Source: Microbacteriaceae bacterium PS02344 (GTDB lineage Bacteria > Actinomycetota > Actinomycetes > Actinomycetales > Microbacteriaceae). Taken from it: a DNA stretch of 40,659 nucleotides. Each line of letters opens with the position of its first letter. Positions within the stretch are counted from its first letter, which is position 1. Made by a program: the position numbers and the translations under genes. The notes below the pieces were generated by a model. It was not told the DNA's origin, made no database searches, and saw only the letters and a list, made by a program, of their open reading frames with translations. Location: contig JASCNZ010000023.1 in the NCBI GenBank assembly GCA_029959905.1, forward strand, positions 1 to 40,659. The letters are read 5' to 3'. This document shows, in pieces, positions 25,490-34,227 of the stretch.

Positions 25490-27043
25490 ATGACGCACGC
25501 GCCCGCCGCGCCCGAGCAGACCCCCATCGACCCCGCCGCGGTCGGTGACGACGAGATCCACGAGCAGAAGGCCGTGCGTCTTGCGAAGCGCGAGCGCCTG
25601 ATCGCGAAGCGGGCGGATGCCGGTGGTGGCGCGTTCCCCGTCGGTGTGCCCGTGACCCACACCATCCCGGCCCTCCGCGCGACCTACGGCGAGGGCGGCG
25701 AGCACGCCCTCGAGGCCGGTGCCGAGACCGGTGTCGTGGTCGGCGTCGCCGGACGCGTGGTGTTCAGCCGCAACACGGGCAAGCTCTGCTTCGCCACGCT
25801 GCAGGCGGGCGACGGTTCGCGCATCCAGGCGATGATCTCTCTCGCAAACGTCGGCGAGGAGTCGCTCGCCGAATGGAAGGAGTACGTCGACCTGGGCGAC
25901 CACGTCTTCGTGCACGGTGAGGTGATCTCGAGCCGTCGCGGCGAGCTGTCGATCATGGCCGATGACTGGGCCATCGCGGCGAAGGCGGTGCTGCCGCTGC
26001 CGAACGCGTACGCGGAGCTCAGCGAGGAGAGCCGGGTGCGCAGCCGCTACCTCGACCTCATCGTGCGCGAGCAGGCGCGCACGACCGTGCGCGCGCGGGC
26101 GGCGGTCAACGCGAGCCTGCGGGCCACCTTCACCGGCCACGACTACCTCGAGGTCGAGACCCCCATGCTGCAGGTGCAGCACGGCGGGGCATCCGCTCGT
26201 CCGTTCGTCACGCACTCCAACGCCTTCGACACCGAGCTCTACTTGCGCATCGCTCCCGAGCTGTATCTCAAGCGCGCAGTCGTCGGCGGCATCGAGCGGG
26301 TCTACGAGATCAACCGCAACTTCCGCAATGAGGGAGCCGACTCGACGCACAGCCCCGAGTTCGCGATGCTCGAGGCCTACCAGGCGTACGGCGACTACGA
26401 GCAGATGGCGGCGCTGACGCAGGAGCTCGTGCAGAACGCCGCGGTCGCAGTCGCCGGCTCGACCACGGTCACCTGGGCCGACGGCACCGAATACGACCTC
26501 GGCGGCGAGTGGGACCGCATCTCGATGTACGAGTCGCTCTCGCAGGCGTCCGGACGCACCGTGACGCCGCACGACTCGGTCGACGACCTCATCGCCTTCG
26601 CGGAGAAGAGCGGCGTCGACCTCCCGCCGCAGGCCACGCACGGCAAGCTCGTCGAGGAGCTGTGGGAGCACTTCGTGAAGGGCGACCTCGTGCGGCCGAC
26701 CTTCGTCATGGACTTCCCGGTCGACACGTCGCCCCTCGTGCGCGAGCACCGCTCGATCGAGGGCGTCGTCGAGAAGTGGGACCTGTACATCCGCGGATTC
26801 GAGCTCGCGACCGGCTACTCCGAGCTCGTCGACCCGGTGATCCAGCGCGAGCGCTTCGTCGAGCAGGCGAAGCTCGCCGCGCGGGGCGACGTCGAGGCGA
26901 TGCCGATCGACGAGGAGTTCCTGCGTGCGCTGGAGCACGGCATGCCGCCGTCCGGTGGTATGGGAATGGGGATCGACCGTCTGCTGATGGCGATCACCGG
27001 CCTGGGCATCCGCGAGACGATCCTCTTCCCGCTCGTCAAGTAG
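25490..27043 (+). CDS. lysS: Lysyl-tRNA synthetase, class II
   Basis: A 517-aa enzyme charging tRNA-Lys. It has an N-terminal OB-fold anticodon domain (VVVGVAGRVVFSRNTGKLCF), then the class II core. Motif 1 lies near LRATFTGHDYLEVETPML, motif 2 is INRNFRNEGADSTHSPEF (around 274-290), and motif 3 is GGMGMGIDRLLMAITG close to the C terminus. Length is normal. It has a good ribosome site (GAGGAG, six-base spacing). Its stop overlaps the stop of the convergent DUF4192 gene by eight bases, so no terminator fits between them. Confidence 0.96.
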   Translation: MTHAPAAPEQTPIDPAAVGDDEIHEQKAVRLAKRERLIAKRADAGGGAFPVGVPVTHTIPALRATYGEGGEHALEAGAETGVVVGVAGRVVFSRNTGKLCFATLQAGDGSRIQAMISLANVGEESLAEWKEYVDLGDHVFVHGEVISSRRGELSIMADDWAIAAKAVLPLPNAYAELSEESRVRSRYLDLIVREQARTTVRARAAVNASLRATFTGHDYLEVETPMLQVQHGGASARPFVTHSNAFDTELYLRIAPELYLKRAVVGGIERVYEINRNFRNEGADSTHSPEFAMLEAYQAYGDYEQMAALTQELVQNAAVAVAGSTTVTWADGTEYDLGGEWDRISMYESLSQASGRTVTPHDSVDDLIAFAEKSGVDLPPQATHGKLVEELWEHFVKGDLVRPTFVMDFPVDTSPLVREHRSIEGVVEKWDLYIRGFELATGYSELVDPVIQRERFVEQAKLAARGDVEAMPIDEEFLRALEHGMPPSGGMGMGIDRLLMAITGLGIRETILFPLVK

Positions 27044-28160
27044 CGTCGGCGGCCGCACGGCGGAACGTCCACTCCGGCAGCACCGCTGCGTCGATCATCG
27101 TTGTGAGCAGGGCGGCCAGACCGTACTCGGGATCGATCTCGCGCGCGGCCTCGAGGTACGAAGCGGCGTGCGTCGAGCGTCCGAGCGCCCACGAGAGCCA
27201 CCCGGCCGCGGTCAGGGGAGCGACGCGCGCGGCTCGCGGTGCCTGCGCCGCCGCCATGCGCACGACCTCGAGCGCGAGCTGGAGGCGATCGGCGTCGGGC
27301 ACCGGACCCTGCCCGAGGAACACCTCGCCGATGTAGGCGGGGATCGACCGCCCGCTTCCGGCGAACGCCAGTTGGGCGTCGAGGGCCTCCTCTCCGGTCG
27401 GATGGTCGGACGCCCATTGCAGGAGGGCCACATCGCGATACGCCGGTCGCTGCAGGCACCACAGCAGTGCCGCGCAGGCGAACGGGGGGAGCTTCCCCCG
27501 CGCATTGATGAGCAGCTCGAAGAACGCGGGCATGTCGTCGAGCATCGCGACGGCGGCGAGGGTCTGGGGGTCGGCGGGCGCCTCGGCGTCGACCGGCGTC
27601 TCGGGATCGAGTGCGGCCGTCAGGCGCAGGAGTGCACGCCCGACGCGCTCCTTGTCGGCCAGGTCGGCTGTCGGCAGGTCCGCACCGCTGCTCTGATCTC
27701 CGCTGACGTCGCCGACCCCGGGGACTTCGGGGACCGCGGGCACGCCGTCGATCGGATGCAGCTCCGGGTCGTCGACGAGGTAGCTCGCCCACCCGGCCGG
27801 CGTCACGCACAGCGCATCGACGATGCGCAACCCGGCATCTTCCGCGCATCCGAGCAGCTCGTCCACCTCGACCGCGAACGGCAGGACGAGGCCGTCGCGC
27901 GTGGGGAGCGCGGCCTCGTCGGTGTAGACGACGGCCGCGACAGCATCCGTCCCGTCGACCCGCGTGACGAGTCCGACGAGGGCGTCGGCGTATGCCTCGG
28001 GCGCGAGACCGCGCCGAGGGAGGTCGAGACGCATGGCGCCGCTGGTGCGGCTGCCGCGGAAGGGGAGGAGCACGATGCTCTGTCGAGGGGTGAAGCCCGC
28101 GAGGGCGGGGATGATGCTGAGGAACTCGGCGGAGCCGGAGGCGCGGAGAAGCGTGGTCAT
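27036..28160 (-). CDS. DUF4192 family protein
   Basis: A 374-aa soluble protein of the actinobacterial DUF4192 family. It opens LLRASGSAEFLSIIPALAGFTPRQSIVLLPF, the usual family start, followed by VVYTDEAALP, LLGCAEDAGLRIVDALCVTPAGWASYLVDDP, and a helical C-terminal half ending in WLSWALGRSTHAASYLEAAREIDPEYGLA, which resembles a TPR-like helical pair. Function unknown. ATG 28160 gives the standard N terminus; CACACT lies six bases upstream in the position where a leaderless -10 would be. The 3' end overlaps lysS tail to tail by eight bases. Confidence 0.83.
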   Translation of the reverse strand: MTTLLRASGSAEFLSIIPALAGFTPRQSIVLLPFRGSRTSGAMRLDLPRRGLAPEAYADALVGLVTRVDGTDAVAAVVYTDEAALPTRDGLVLPFAVEVDELLGCAEDAGLRIVDALCVTPAGWASYLVDDPELHPIDGVPAVPEVPGVGDVSGDQSSGADLPTADLADKERVGRALLRLTAALDPETPVDAEAPADPQTLAAVAMLDDMPAFFELLINARGKLPPFACAALLWCLQRPAYRDVALLQWASDHPTGEEALDAQLAFAGSGRSIPAYIGEVFLGQGPVPDADRLQLALEVVRMAAAQAPRAARVAPLTAAGWLSWALGRSTHAASYLEAAREIDPEYGLAALLTTMIDAAVLPEWTFRRAAADAT

Positions 28161-28263
28161 GAGGGGAGTGTGGCGGCCTGCGACGCATCCGAGTGGCCGT
28201 GTGGTCGCGCTGTGGGCGGTATTCCGTATCCGCGTACTCGGCGCAGGGAGAGTGGCCGCCGGG

Positions 28264-28269
28264 TACGAT
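28264..28269 (+). promoter_or_regulatory. Putative -10 (TACGAT) for the 57-aa membrane protein
   Basis: TACGAT is followed by six bases and ATG 28276. The intervening GGAGGA abuts the ATG, too close for normal ribosome binding, so a leaderless message fits better. Confidence 0.5.
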
Positions 28270-28275
28270 GGAGGA

Positions 28276-28449
28276 ATGGACAACTTCTGGGTCGCGGCGG
28301 CATGGTCGATCCTGCCGACCCTGGGTGTCAGCGCCATCTTCTTCATGGTGCTTCGCGGCATCCTGCGCTTCGACCGCACCGAGCGCAAGGTGCACGCGCA
28401 GATCGAGGCCGAGGAACGGGCCGCGCGCGGACTCCCGCCCCGCCCCTGA
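28276..28449 (+). CDS. Small single-pass membrane protein, 57 aa
   Basis: MDNFWVAAAWSILPTLGVSA starts a protein with one membrane helix (about residues 6-26), followed by a charged cytoplasmic helix RFDRTERKVHAQIEAEERAA and a short PRP tail. The reading frame, codon bias and promoter spacing all support a real gene. Similar tiny proteins occur in other actinobacteria as unnamed lysyl-tRNA-synthetase-region membrane proteins, as far as I recall. Function unknown. It precedes the cardiolipin synthase gene by 94 bases and may be co-transcribed with it. Confidence 0.75.
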   Translation: MDNFWVAAAWSILPTLGVSAIFFMVLRGILRFDRTERKVHAQIEAEERAARGLPPRP

Positions 28450-28543
28450 GCGGCGTCCGACCCATCCACTACTGTGTAGCGAACGGCGCCGGTATCGGTG
28501 ACGCGCGGTGCCGCCACTCACGGCGCGCCAAGAGGAGAGCAGC

Positions 28544-30004
28544 ATGACGGTGGAGGGCGTGGGCTGGCTGATCGCCGCCTTCCTGTTCGTCCTCGACCTC
28601 GCCATCCGCATCACGGCGATCATCGTCATCCCCCGCAACCGTCGTCCCACCGCGGCGATGGCGTGGCTCCTGGCGATCTTCTTCATCCCCTTCGTCGGCG
28701 TCTTCCTGTTCCTCGTCATCGGCAATCCGCGACTGCCACGCGCGCGCCGACGCAAGCAGGACCAGATCAACGAGTACATCGCCGCCACGAGCGAGCATCT
28801 GCACTTCGGCACCCTGCGCCCCCATGCGCCGGACTGGTTCGGTCCGCTGGTCGAGATGAACCAGCGCCTCGGCGCCCTCCCGCTCTCGGGCGACAACGGC
28901 GCCCACCTGATCTCGGACTACCAGGAGTCGCTCGACGCCATGGCCGACGCCATCCGCGAGGCCGAGGACTACGTGCACGTCGAGTTCTACATCCTCCAGT
29001 CGGATGCCTCGACCGACAACTTCTTCCGGGCGCTCGAAGAGGTCGCCGCCCGCGGCGTCTCGGTGCGCGTGCTGCTCGACCACTGGGCCAACCGGTGGAA
29101 ACCTCGCTACAAGAAGACCATCCGGCGCCTCACCGAGATGGGCGCGGACTGGCATCTCATGCTGCCGGTGCAGCCGCAGCGCGGCCGCATGCAGCGGCCC
29201 GACCTGCGCAACCACCGCAAGCTCCTCGTCATCGACGGCAGCGTGGCGTTCCTCGGCTCGCAGAACGTCACCGACTCGAGCTACAACCTCAAGAAGAACA
29301 TCAAGCGGGGTCTGCACTGGGTCGACCTCATGGTGCGGCTCGACGGGCCGGTCGTGCTGAGCGTCAACGCCATCTTCCTCAGCGACTGGTACAGCGAGAC
29401 CGGCATGGTGCTCGAAGAGATCGACATCACGCACGCCGAGGTCGGGTCCGGCGACCTCGATTGCCAGGTCGTCCCCTCGGGTCCCGGCTTCGAGGTGGAG
29501 AACAACCTGCGCCTGTTCCTCGGACTGCTGTACGCGGCCAAGGACCGCGTCATGATCGTCAGCCCGTACTTCGTCCCTGACGAGGCCCTGCTGCTCGCGG
29601 TCACCGCGGCCGTCGACCGCGGAGTGGCGGTCGAGCTCTTCGTGTCGGAGGAGGGCGACCAGGCCATGGTCTACCACGCCCAGCGCAGCTACTACGAGGT
29701 GCTGCTCAAGGCGGGCGTGCGCATCTGGATGTACCGCAAGCCGTACATCCTGCATACGAAGAGCCTCACCGTCGACGACGAGGTCGCGGTGATCGGGTCG
29801 AGCAACATGGACATGCGCTCCTTCGGCCTCAACCTGGAGGTGTCGATGCTCGTGCGCGGTCAGGAGTTCGTCACCGAGATGCGCGAGGTCGAAGACACGT
29901 ACCGTTCCCTGAGCCGCGAACTCACCCTCGAGGAGTGGGAGCAGCAGCCGCTCCGGTCGACGGTGCTCGACAACCTCGCACGCCTCACCTCCGCCCTGCA
30001 GTAA
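28544..30004 (+). CDS. cls: Cardiolipin synthase (phospholipase D superfamily)
   Basis: A 486-aa membrane enzyme that makes cardiolipin from phosphatidylglycerol. There are two N-terminal membrane helices (about 5-25 and 38-58), with the usual PxxxxAWLLAIFFIPFVG segment. Two catalytic HKD motifs follow: HRKLLVIDGSVAFLGSQN (H224, K226, D231) and HTKSLTVDDEVAVIGSSN (H404, K406, D411). Length is typical. AGAGGAGA six bases before ATG 28544 defines the start. Whether the second substrate is PG or CDP-DAG cannot be read from sequence. Confidence 0.93.
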   Translation: MTVEGVGWLIAAFLFVLDLAIRITAIIVIPRNRRPTAAMAWLLAIFFIPFVGVFLFLVIGNPRLPRARRRKQDQINEYIAATSEHLHFGTLRPHAPDWFGPLVEMNQRLGALPLSGDNGAHLISDYQESLDAMADAIREAEDYVHVEFYILQSDASTDNFFRALEEVAARGVSVRVLLDHWANRWKPRYKKTIRRLTEMGADWHLMLPVQPQRGRMQRPDLRNHRKLLVIDGSVAFLGSQNVTDSSYNLKKNIKRGLHWVDLMVRLDGPVVLSVNAIFLSDWYSETGMVLEEIDITHAEVGSGDLDCQVVPSGPGFEVENNLRLFLGLLYAAKDRVMIVSPYFVPDEALLLAVTAAVDRGVAVELFVSEEGDQAMVYHAQRSYYEVLLKAGVRIWMYRKPYILHTKSLTVDDEVAVIGSSNMDMRSFGLNLEVSMLVRGQEFVTEMREVEDTYRSLSRELTLEEWEQQPLRSTVLDNLARLTSALQ

Positions 30005-30067
30005 GCGTCCGCCTGCAGCAGCGGGCGATGCTGTCAACCCCCGTGCCCGGCGACGGACTCGCGCGGT

Positions 30068-30073
30068 TACCCT
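30068..30073 (+). promoter_or_regulatory. Putative -10 (TACCCT), leaderless lipoprotein gene
   Basis: TACCCT is followed by six bases (GAGGGC) and ATG 30080. It lies in the 75-base gap after cls. Confidence 0.5.
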
Positions 30074-30079
30074 GAGGGC

Positions 30080-30811
30080 ATGACTTCCGCTCCTCGTCTC
30101 GCCGCTGCCCTCTCCGCGCTCGCCGCGGTCGTCCTCATCGCCGGGTGCACGGTCGGCCCGGGGGCGACCTCGCCGCAGAACACGTCCAACCCCTCGCCTG
30201 AGGCGCAGGCCCCGGACGACGACGCCGATGAGATGGCCGGCGCGCTCCTCGACGACGGACGAATGTTCGCCGTCGTGACCTGGGGTTCGTCGAGTTGTGT
30301 TCCGAACGTGACGGACGTTGCGGCCGAGGGTCAGGAGGTCTCCGTGACCCTCGAGGATGCGGACGGAGATCAGGTGTGCACCGCCGACATGACCCAGCGG
30401 GCGAGCCTGGGTGCTCTGCCCGCCGGCGTCGACCCGACGAGCGACATCACGCTCTCGGTCACGTACGCCGACACCACCGGCGACGTCGAGATCGGTGGGC
30501 GGCAGGTCGCAGGGGTCCCCGGTGAGCCCACGTCGTACGAGCCGTCGGCCGGATGGATCGACGACGGCTCACTCGTGCTCCTCACCTGGGGCTCGTCCGG
30601 CTGCCCGCCTGTCGCCTCGACGATCGAGGGGTCGGGGAACGCCGGCACCGTCGAGTTCGCGACGGTCGACGGCCAGGTGTGCACGATGGACATGGCCCCC
30701 CGCGCGACCCTGCTGTCGTTCGCGGAGGGGTCCGTCGATGACGACGCTCCGTTCACCCTCACCCTCGTGGGCGGCGGGGTCGACGGCGTGGTGACGATCC
30801 CGGGCGAGTGA
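30080..30811 (+). CDS. Lipoprotein with two tandem copies of a disulfide-type domain
   Basis: A 243-aa lipoprotein with signal helix and lipobox VLIAGC (C23), then a disordered acidic Pro/Ser linker to about residue 55. Two similar domains follow. Domain 1 is about 57-142, with VVTWGSSSCVPNV and GDQVCTADMTQRASL. Domain 2 is about 160-243, with LLTWGSSGCPPVA and DGQVCTMDMAPRATL. Each has a matched Cys pair (C73/C100 and C175/C201) that could form a disulfide outside the membrane. The same pattern WGSS-x-C-x-P...QVCT-x-DM-x-x-RA in both shows an internal duplication. I do not recognise a named family. It converges on the lipid kinase gene. Confidence 0.8.
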   Translation: MTSAPRLAAALSALAAVVLIAGCTVGPGATSPQNTSNPSPEAQAPDDDADEMAGALLDDGRMFAVVTWGSSSCVPNVTDVAAEGQEVSVTLEDADGDQVCTADMTQRASLGALPAGVDPTSDITLSVTYADTTGDVEIGGRQVAGVPGEPTSYEPSAGWIDDGSLVLLTWGSSGCPPVASTIEGSGNAGTVEFATVDGQVCTMDMAPRATLLSFAEGSVDDDAPFTLTLVGGGVDGVVTIPGE

Positions 30812-30830
30812 GCTCACCCGATCTGCGTAT

Positions 30831-31829
30831 TCAGAGCGCGTCGATCGGATGGTTCGCCGGCAGGGCCAGTAACAGTGCACCGGCGTCGACCCGGCACGTC
30901 ATGCGGACGGCCAGGCCGAACTCGTCGCCGTCGAGCTCGACCGGCGTCGGCTTCGTGGCTGCCGCCTCGGCGATCTCGCCCTGGAAGTAGTGGACCGAGG
31001 CATCCCGCCCGCGTCGTTCGAGGATGCGGCGTCCCGCCGGGAAGCGGCGCAGAACGGAGTTCTCCCACCAGATGCGACGCCACACGTTGAACCATCCGAA
31101 CGCCCCCGACGGCCGGATCACCGCGACGTCGAGAACGCCGTCGGCGATCGAGGCCTCCGGGATGAGCGAGATACCGGCGGGCAGCATCCCGCAGTTGGCG
31201 AAGAGGATGCTGTGCACCCGGTTCGAGTGCAGCCGCCCGTCATCGACTTGGTAGACCGACCGGAACGGTGAGGCGTTCGCCAGCGATCGCGCGGCGCCGT
31301 CGACGTACGCGATCCAGCCGACCGAGCGCTTGAGGTCTGGGCGGGTGTTGGCGATCATGTCGGCGTCCAACCCGATGCCCGCGAGCACGACGAAGGCGTG
31401 CTCGGCTTCCTCGCCGCTCTCGCGGGTGATACGCGCCCATCCGATGTCGATCGCGTGGCGCTCTCCGGTCAGGGCCGCGCGGATCATCTCGTCCGGCGAC
31501 GCGAGGGGGAGGGCGAGGTTGCGCGCCAGCAGGTTCCCGGTCCCGCTCGGCACGATCGCCAGGGGGACGCCCGTGCCCGCGATCGCCTCCGACACGGCGC
31601 GCACGGTGCCGTCTCCGCCTGCCACCAGCACGACGTCGACCCCACGCGCGAGGGCCTGCGCCGTGGCCGTCTGCCCGGCATCCTGGATCGTCGTCGGGTA
31701 GAACGCCGGATGCTCCCAGCCCTCGTCGCGCGACAGGTCGCGCACCGCAGCCCGCAGTCGCTTCCCGTCGACCTTGATGGGGTTGTAGACGAGGGCCGCC
31801 TGTCGTCGGGCGGACGGGGGCTTCGTCAT
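30831..31829 (-). CDS. Diacylglycerol kinase-family lipid kinase
   Basis: A 332-aa protein of the DAGK_cat/YegS/DgkB type, which phosphorylates a lipid such as diacylglycerol at the cytoplasmic membrane face. The nucleotide-binding GGDGT (71-75) and PSGTGN (94-99) motifs are intact. VVLAGIGLDADMIAN and LFANCGMLPAGISLIPEA also match the family, and VELDGDEFG near the end is the usual C-terminal landmark. ATG 31829 is preferred over ATG 31835 because TAGAGT lies exactly six bases upstream of 31829. It is separated by 19 bases from the convergent lipoprotein gene and is divergent from serS. Confidence 0.87.
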   Translation of the reverse strand: MTKPPSARRQAALVYNPIKVDGKRLRAAVRDLSRDEGWEHPAFYPTTIQDAGQTATAQALARGVDVVLVAGGDGTVRAVSEAIAGTGVPLAIVPSGTGNLLARNLALPLASPDEMIRAALTGERHAIDIGWARITRESGEEAEHAFVVLAGIGLDADMIANTRPDLKRSVGWIAYVDGAARSLANASPFRSVYQVDDGRLHSNRVHSILFANCGMLPAGISLIPEASIADGVLDVAVIRPSGAFGWFNVWRRIWWENSVLRRFPAGRRILERRGRDASVHYFQGEIAEAAATKPTPVELDGDEFGLAVRMTCRVDAGALLLALPANHPIDAL

Positions 31830-31835
31830 GGCCAT

Positions 31836-31841
31836 ACTCTA
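31836..31841 (-). promoter_or_regulatory. Putative -10 (TAGAGT), leaderless lipid kinase
   Basis: TAGAGT on the minus strand, six bases (ATGGCC), then ATG at 31829. This spacing argues for the second of two nearby ATG codons as the start. Confidence 0.45.
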
Positions 31842-31926
31842 TTCCGGCCGGAGGCGCGGGCGTCGTCGCCCGCAGGGGCGATCCCGGAACGGGTCCCCGG
31901 GCGGATCGGGCCGTGTGCGACCCCCG

Positions 31927-31932
31927 TAGAAT
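31927..31932 (+). promoter_or_regulatory. Putative -10 (TAGAAT), leaderless serS
   Basis: TAGAAT is followed by CGGGGG and ATG 31939. It is close to consensus, and the spacing matches the other leaderless genes. Confidence 0.55.
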
Positions 31933-31938
31933 CGGGGG

Positions 31939-33234
31939 ATGATCGACCTCGCCCTCCTCCGCGACCACCCCGAGATCGTCCGTCGCTCGCAGGCCGCGCG
32001 CGGCAACGACCAGACCACCGTCGATACGGCGCTGGAAGCCGACCGATCGCGTCGCGCGGCCCTGACCGCCTTCGAAGAGCTGCGCGCCGAGCAGAACGCG
32101 TTCGGCAAGGTCGTGGCGAAGGCGCCGAAAGACGAGAAGGCCGCCCTCGTCGCACAGGCCAAGGAGCTGGCCGACCGGGTGAAGCAGGCACAGCAGGTGG
32201 CCAACGAGGCATCCGAGGTCGCCACCGCAGCGCTCACCCGCATCGAGAACGTCGTCATCGACGGGGTGCCCGCCGGCGGCGAGGCCGACTTCGTCGAGCT
32301 GCGCCGCGTGGGGGAGGTGCCGGCGTTCGACTTCGAACCCCGCGACCACCTCGAACTCGGCGAGATCCTCGGAGCGATCGACATGGAGCGCGGCGCGAAG
32401 GTGTCGGGCGCGCGGTTCTACTTCCTCCGCGGCATCGGCGCGCGTCTCGAGATCGCGCTCATGAACCTCGCGCTCGACACCGCTCTGCAGAACGGTTTCA
32501 CGCCGCTCATCACGCCGACGCTCGTGCGCCCCGAGATCATGCAGGGCACCGGCTTCCTCGGCGAGCACGCCGACGAGGTCTACCACCTCGACAAGGACGA
32601 CGACCTCTACCTCGTCGGCACGAGCGAGGTCGCGCTCGCCGGTTACCACAAGGACGAGATCGTCGATCTGTCGGACGGGGCCCTGCGGTACGCCGGGTGG
32701 TCGACCTGCTACCGGCGCGAGGCCGGGTCGCACGGCAAGGACACCCGCGGGATCATCCGCGTGCACCAGTTCAACAAGCTCGAGATGTTCGTCTACACGA
32801 CCCCGGAAGACGCCGAGGCGGAGCACCTGCGCCTCGTCGCCCTGCAGGAGCAGATGCTCACATCGCTCGGCCTCGCGTACCGGGTCATCGACGTGGCGGC
32901 GGGCGACCTCGGATCGAGCGCCGCACGCAAGTACGACATCGAGGCGTGGGTGCCGACGCAGGGCGCGTTCCGCGAGCTCACCTCGACGTCGAACTGCACC
33001 ACGTATCAGGCGCGCCGCCTCGACGTGCGCCACCGCCCCGCCGCAGAGGAGGGAACCGCGAAGACGCAGCACGTCGCCACGCTGAACGGCACTCTGGCCA
33101 CCACCCGGTGGATCGTGGCCCTGCTCGAGACGCACCAGCAGGCCGACGGATCTGTGCGGGTGCCCGAGGTGCTGCGCCCCTACCTGGGCGGGCTCGAGGT
33201 CATCGCACCCGAGAAGGCGAAGGGTGAGGCATGA
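31939..33234 (+). CDS. serS: Seryl-tRNA synthetase, class II
   Basis: A 431-aa cytoplasmic enzyme charging serine tRNAs. The N-terminal long coiled-coil arm, about residues 30-100 (from [17 protein letters not shown]), grips the tRNA variable arm. In the catalytic core, [18 protein letters not shown], motif 2 [18 protein letters not shown] with [10 protein letters not shown], and motif 3 [18 protein letters not shown] are intact. It overlaps the HAD gene by four bases (ATGA). A tRNA-Ser gene follows within 1 kb, probably by chance. Confidence 0.97.
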   Translation: MIDLALLRDHPEIVRRSQAARGNDQTTVDTALEADRSRRAALTAFEELRAEQNAFGKVVAKAPKDEKAALVAQAKELADRVKQAQQVANEASEVATAALTRIENVVIDGVPAGGEADFVELRRVGEVPAFDFEPRDHLELGEILGAIDMERGAKVSGARFYFLRGIGARLEIALMNLALDTALQNGFTPLITPTLVRPEIMQGTGFLGEHADEVYHLDKDDDLYLVGTSEVALAGYHKDEIVDLSDGALRYAGWSTCYRREAGSHGKDTRGIIRVHQFNKLEMFVYTTPEDAEAEHLRLVALQEQMLTSLGLAYRVIDVAAGDLGSSAARKYDIEAWVPTQGAFRELTSTSNCTTYQARRLDVRHRPAAEEGTAKTQHVATLNGTLATTRWIVALLETHQQADGSVRVPEVLRPYLGGLEVIAPEKAKGEA

Positions 33235-34052
33235 GCGAGCGCTGGCTGGTCGGCCTCGACGTCGACGGCACCATCCTCCTGCAGGACGAGACCATGAGCC
33301 CCGGGGTGCCGGAGGCGATCTCCCGGCTCCGCGAGGCCGGTCACGTCGTCACGATCGCGACGGGTCGCAGCTGGATGGCCACGCGACGCTACGTCGAGGA
33401 GCTCGGCATCGACGCCGAGTACGTCGTGTGCTCGAACGGTGCGGTCACCATGCGGCGGGTGGGCGACGAGTGGGAGCGGTGGAACGTCGAGACGTTCGAC
33501 CCGACGCCTGCCCTGGCTCTGCTGCGCGACCGTCTGCCCGAGGCGCGGTACATGGTCGAACTCGCGTCCGGGCAGCGCCTGTTCACCGAGCAGCTCGACG
33601 ACTGGACCCTCGACGGCGGTCGGCGCGTGACTTTCGAGGAGCTGTCGGAGGCCCCCGTCTCGCGCATCGTGGTCGTCTCGCCGGACCACGACGAGGAGGA
33701 CTTCCACCGTCTCGTCGCGGATGCCGGCCTCAACGAGGTGTCGTACGCCATCGGCTGGACGGCGTGGCTCGACATCGCCCCGCAGGGCGTCGACAAGGGC
33801 ACCGCGCTCGAGCGCGTGCGCGGCGAGCTGGGCATGTCGGGGGAGCGGGTGCTCGTGGCGGGAGACGGACGCAACGACATCGGCATGTTCGGGTGGGCGC
33901 GTGCGCTCGGCGGACGTGCGGTCGCCATGGGGCAGGCTCCCGCCGAGGTGAAGGCTGCGGCGACCGAGATCACCGATGCCGTGGAGGACGGCGGCCTGGC
34001 CCGTGCACTCGTCACCCTTCCAGCGCCCGCCCAGGTCAGCGCCGCAGAATAG
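33231..34052 (+). CDS. HAD-superfamily (Cof-like, subclass IIB) phosphatase
   Basis: A 273-aa soluble phosphatase of the Cof type. Motif I is [10 protein letters not shown] (D10, D12), motif II is IATGRSW, the lysine of motif III is in GVDKGTALE, and motif IV is [14 protein letters not shown]. The large cap domain between residues about 85 and 185 marks subclass IIB, whose members hydrolyse sugar phosphates or flavin phosphates. It is translationally coupled to serS, an association found in other actinobacteria, though the reason is unknown. Substrate not predictable. Confidence 0.88.
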   Translation: MSERWLVGLDVDGTILLQDETMSPGVPEAISRLREAGHVVTIATGRSWMATRRYVEELGIDAEYVVCSNGAVTMRRVGDEWERWNVETFDPTPALALLRDRLPEARYMVELASGQRLFTEQLDDWTLDGGRRVTFEELSEAPVSRIVVVSPDHDEEDFHRLVADAGLNEVSYAIGWTAWLDIAPQGVDKGTALERVRGELGMSGERVLVAGDGRNDIGMFGWARALGGRAVAMGQAPAEVKAAATEITDAVEDGGLARALVTLPAPAQVSAAE

Positions 34053-34094
34053 AGTTCGGCTAGACTCACGGCTTGTCGGCGGATTCTTCTGTCG

Positions 34095-34179
34095 GGAGGG
34101 TTGTCCGAGCGGCCGATGGAGCTGGTCTTGAAAACCAGTGGGCAGAGATGTCTCGTGGGTTCGAATCCCACACCCTCCG
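34095..34179 (+). tRNA. tRNA-Ser (TGA)
   Basis: An 85-base class II tRNA with acceptor GGAGGGT/ACCCTCC, anticodon loop CTTGAAA (TGA), a long variable arm (GGGCAGAGATGTCTC) and T arm GTGGGTTCGAATCCCAC. The discriminator is G, as usual for Ser. CCA is not encoded. Confidence 0.95.
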
Positions 34180-34227
34180 CTTTGTGAACGGCGCGCCCCG
34201 GCGCCGACGTCGCACGAAAGGCCCCGA

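Noticed and set aside
24290..27058. Long minus-strand open frame (over 900 codons) opposite lysS and DUF2207
   Set aside because: Composition is Arg/His/Asp-rich shadow text with no motifs, and it covers the well-supported lysS on the other strand.
34138..34227. Extension of the LCP gene upstream to an ATG inside tRNA-Ser
   Set aside because: The extension would be translated tRNA sequence. GTG 34228 with GAAAGG upstream gives a normal LCP N terminus.
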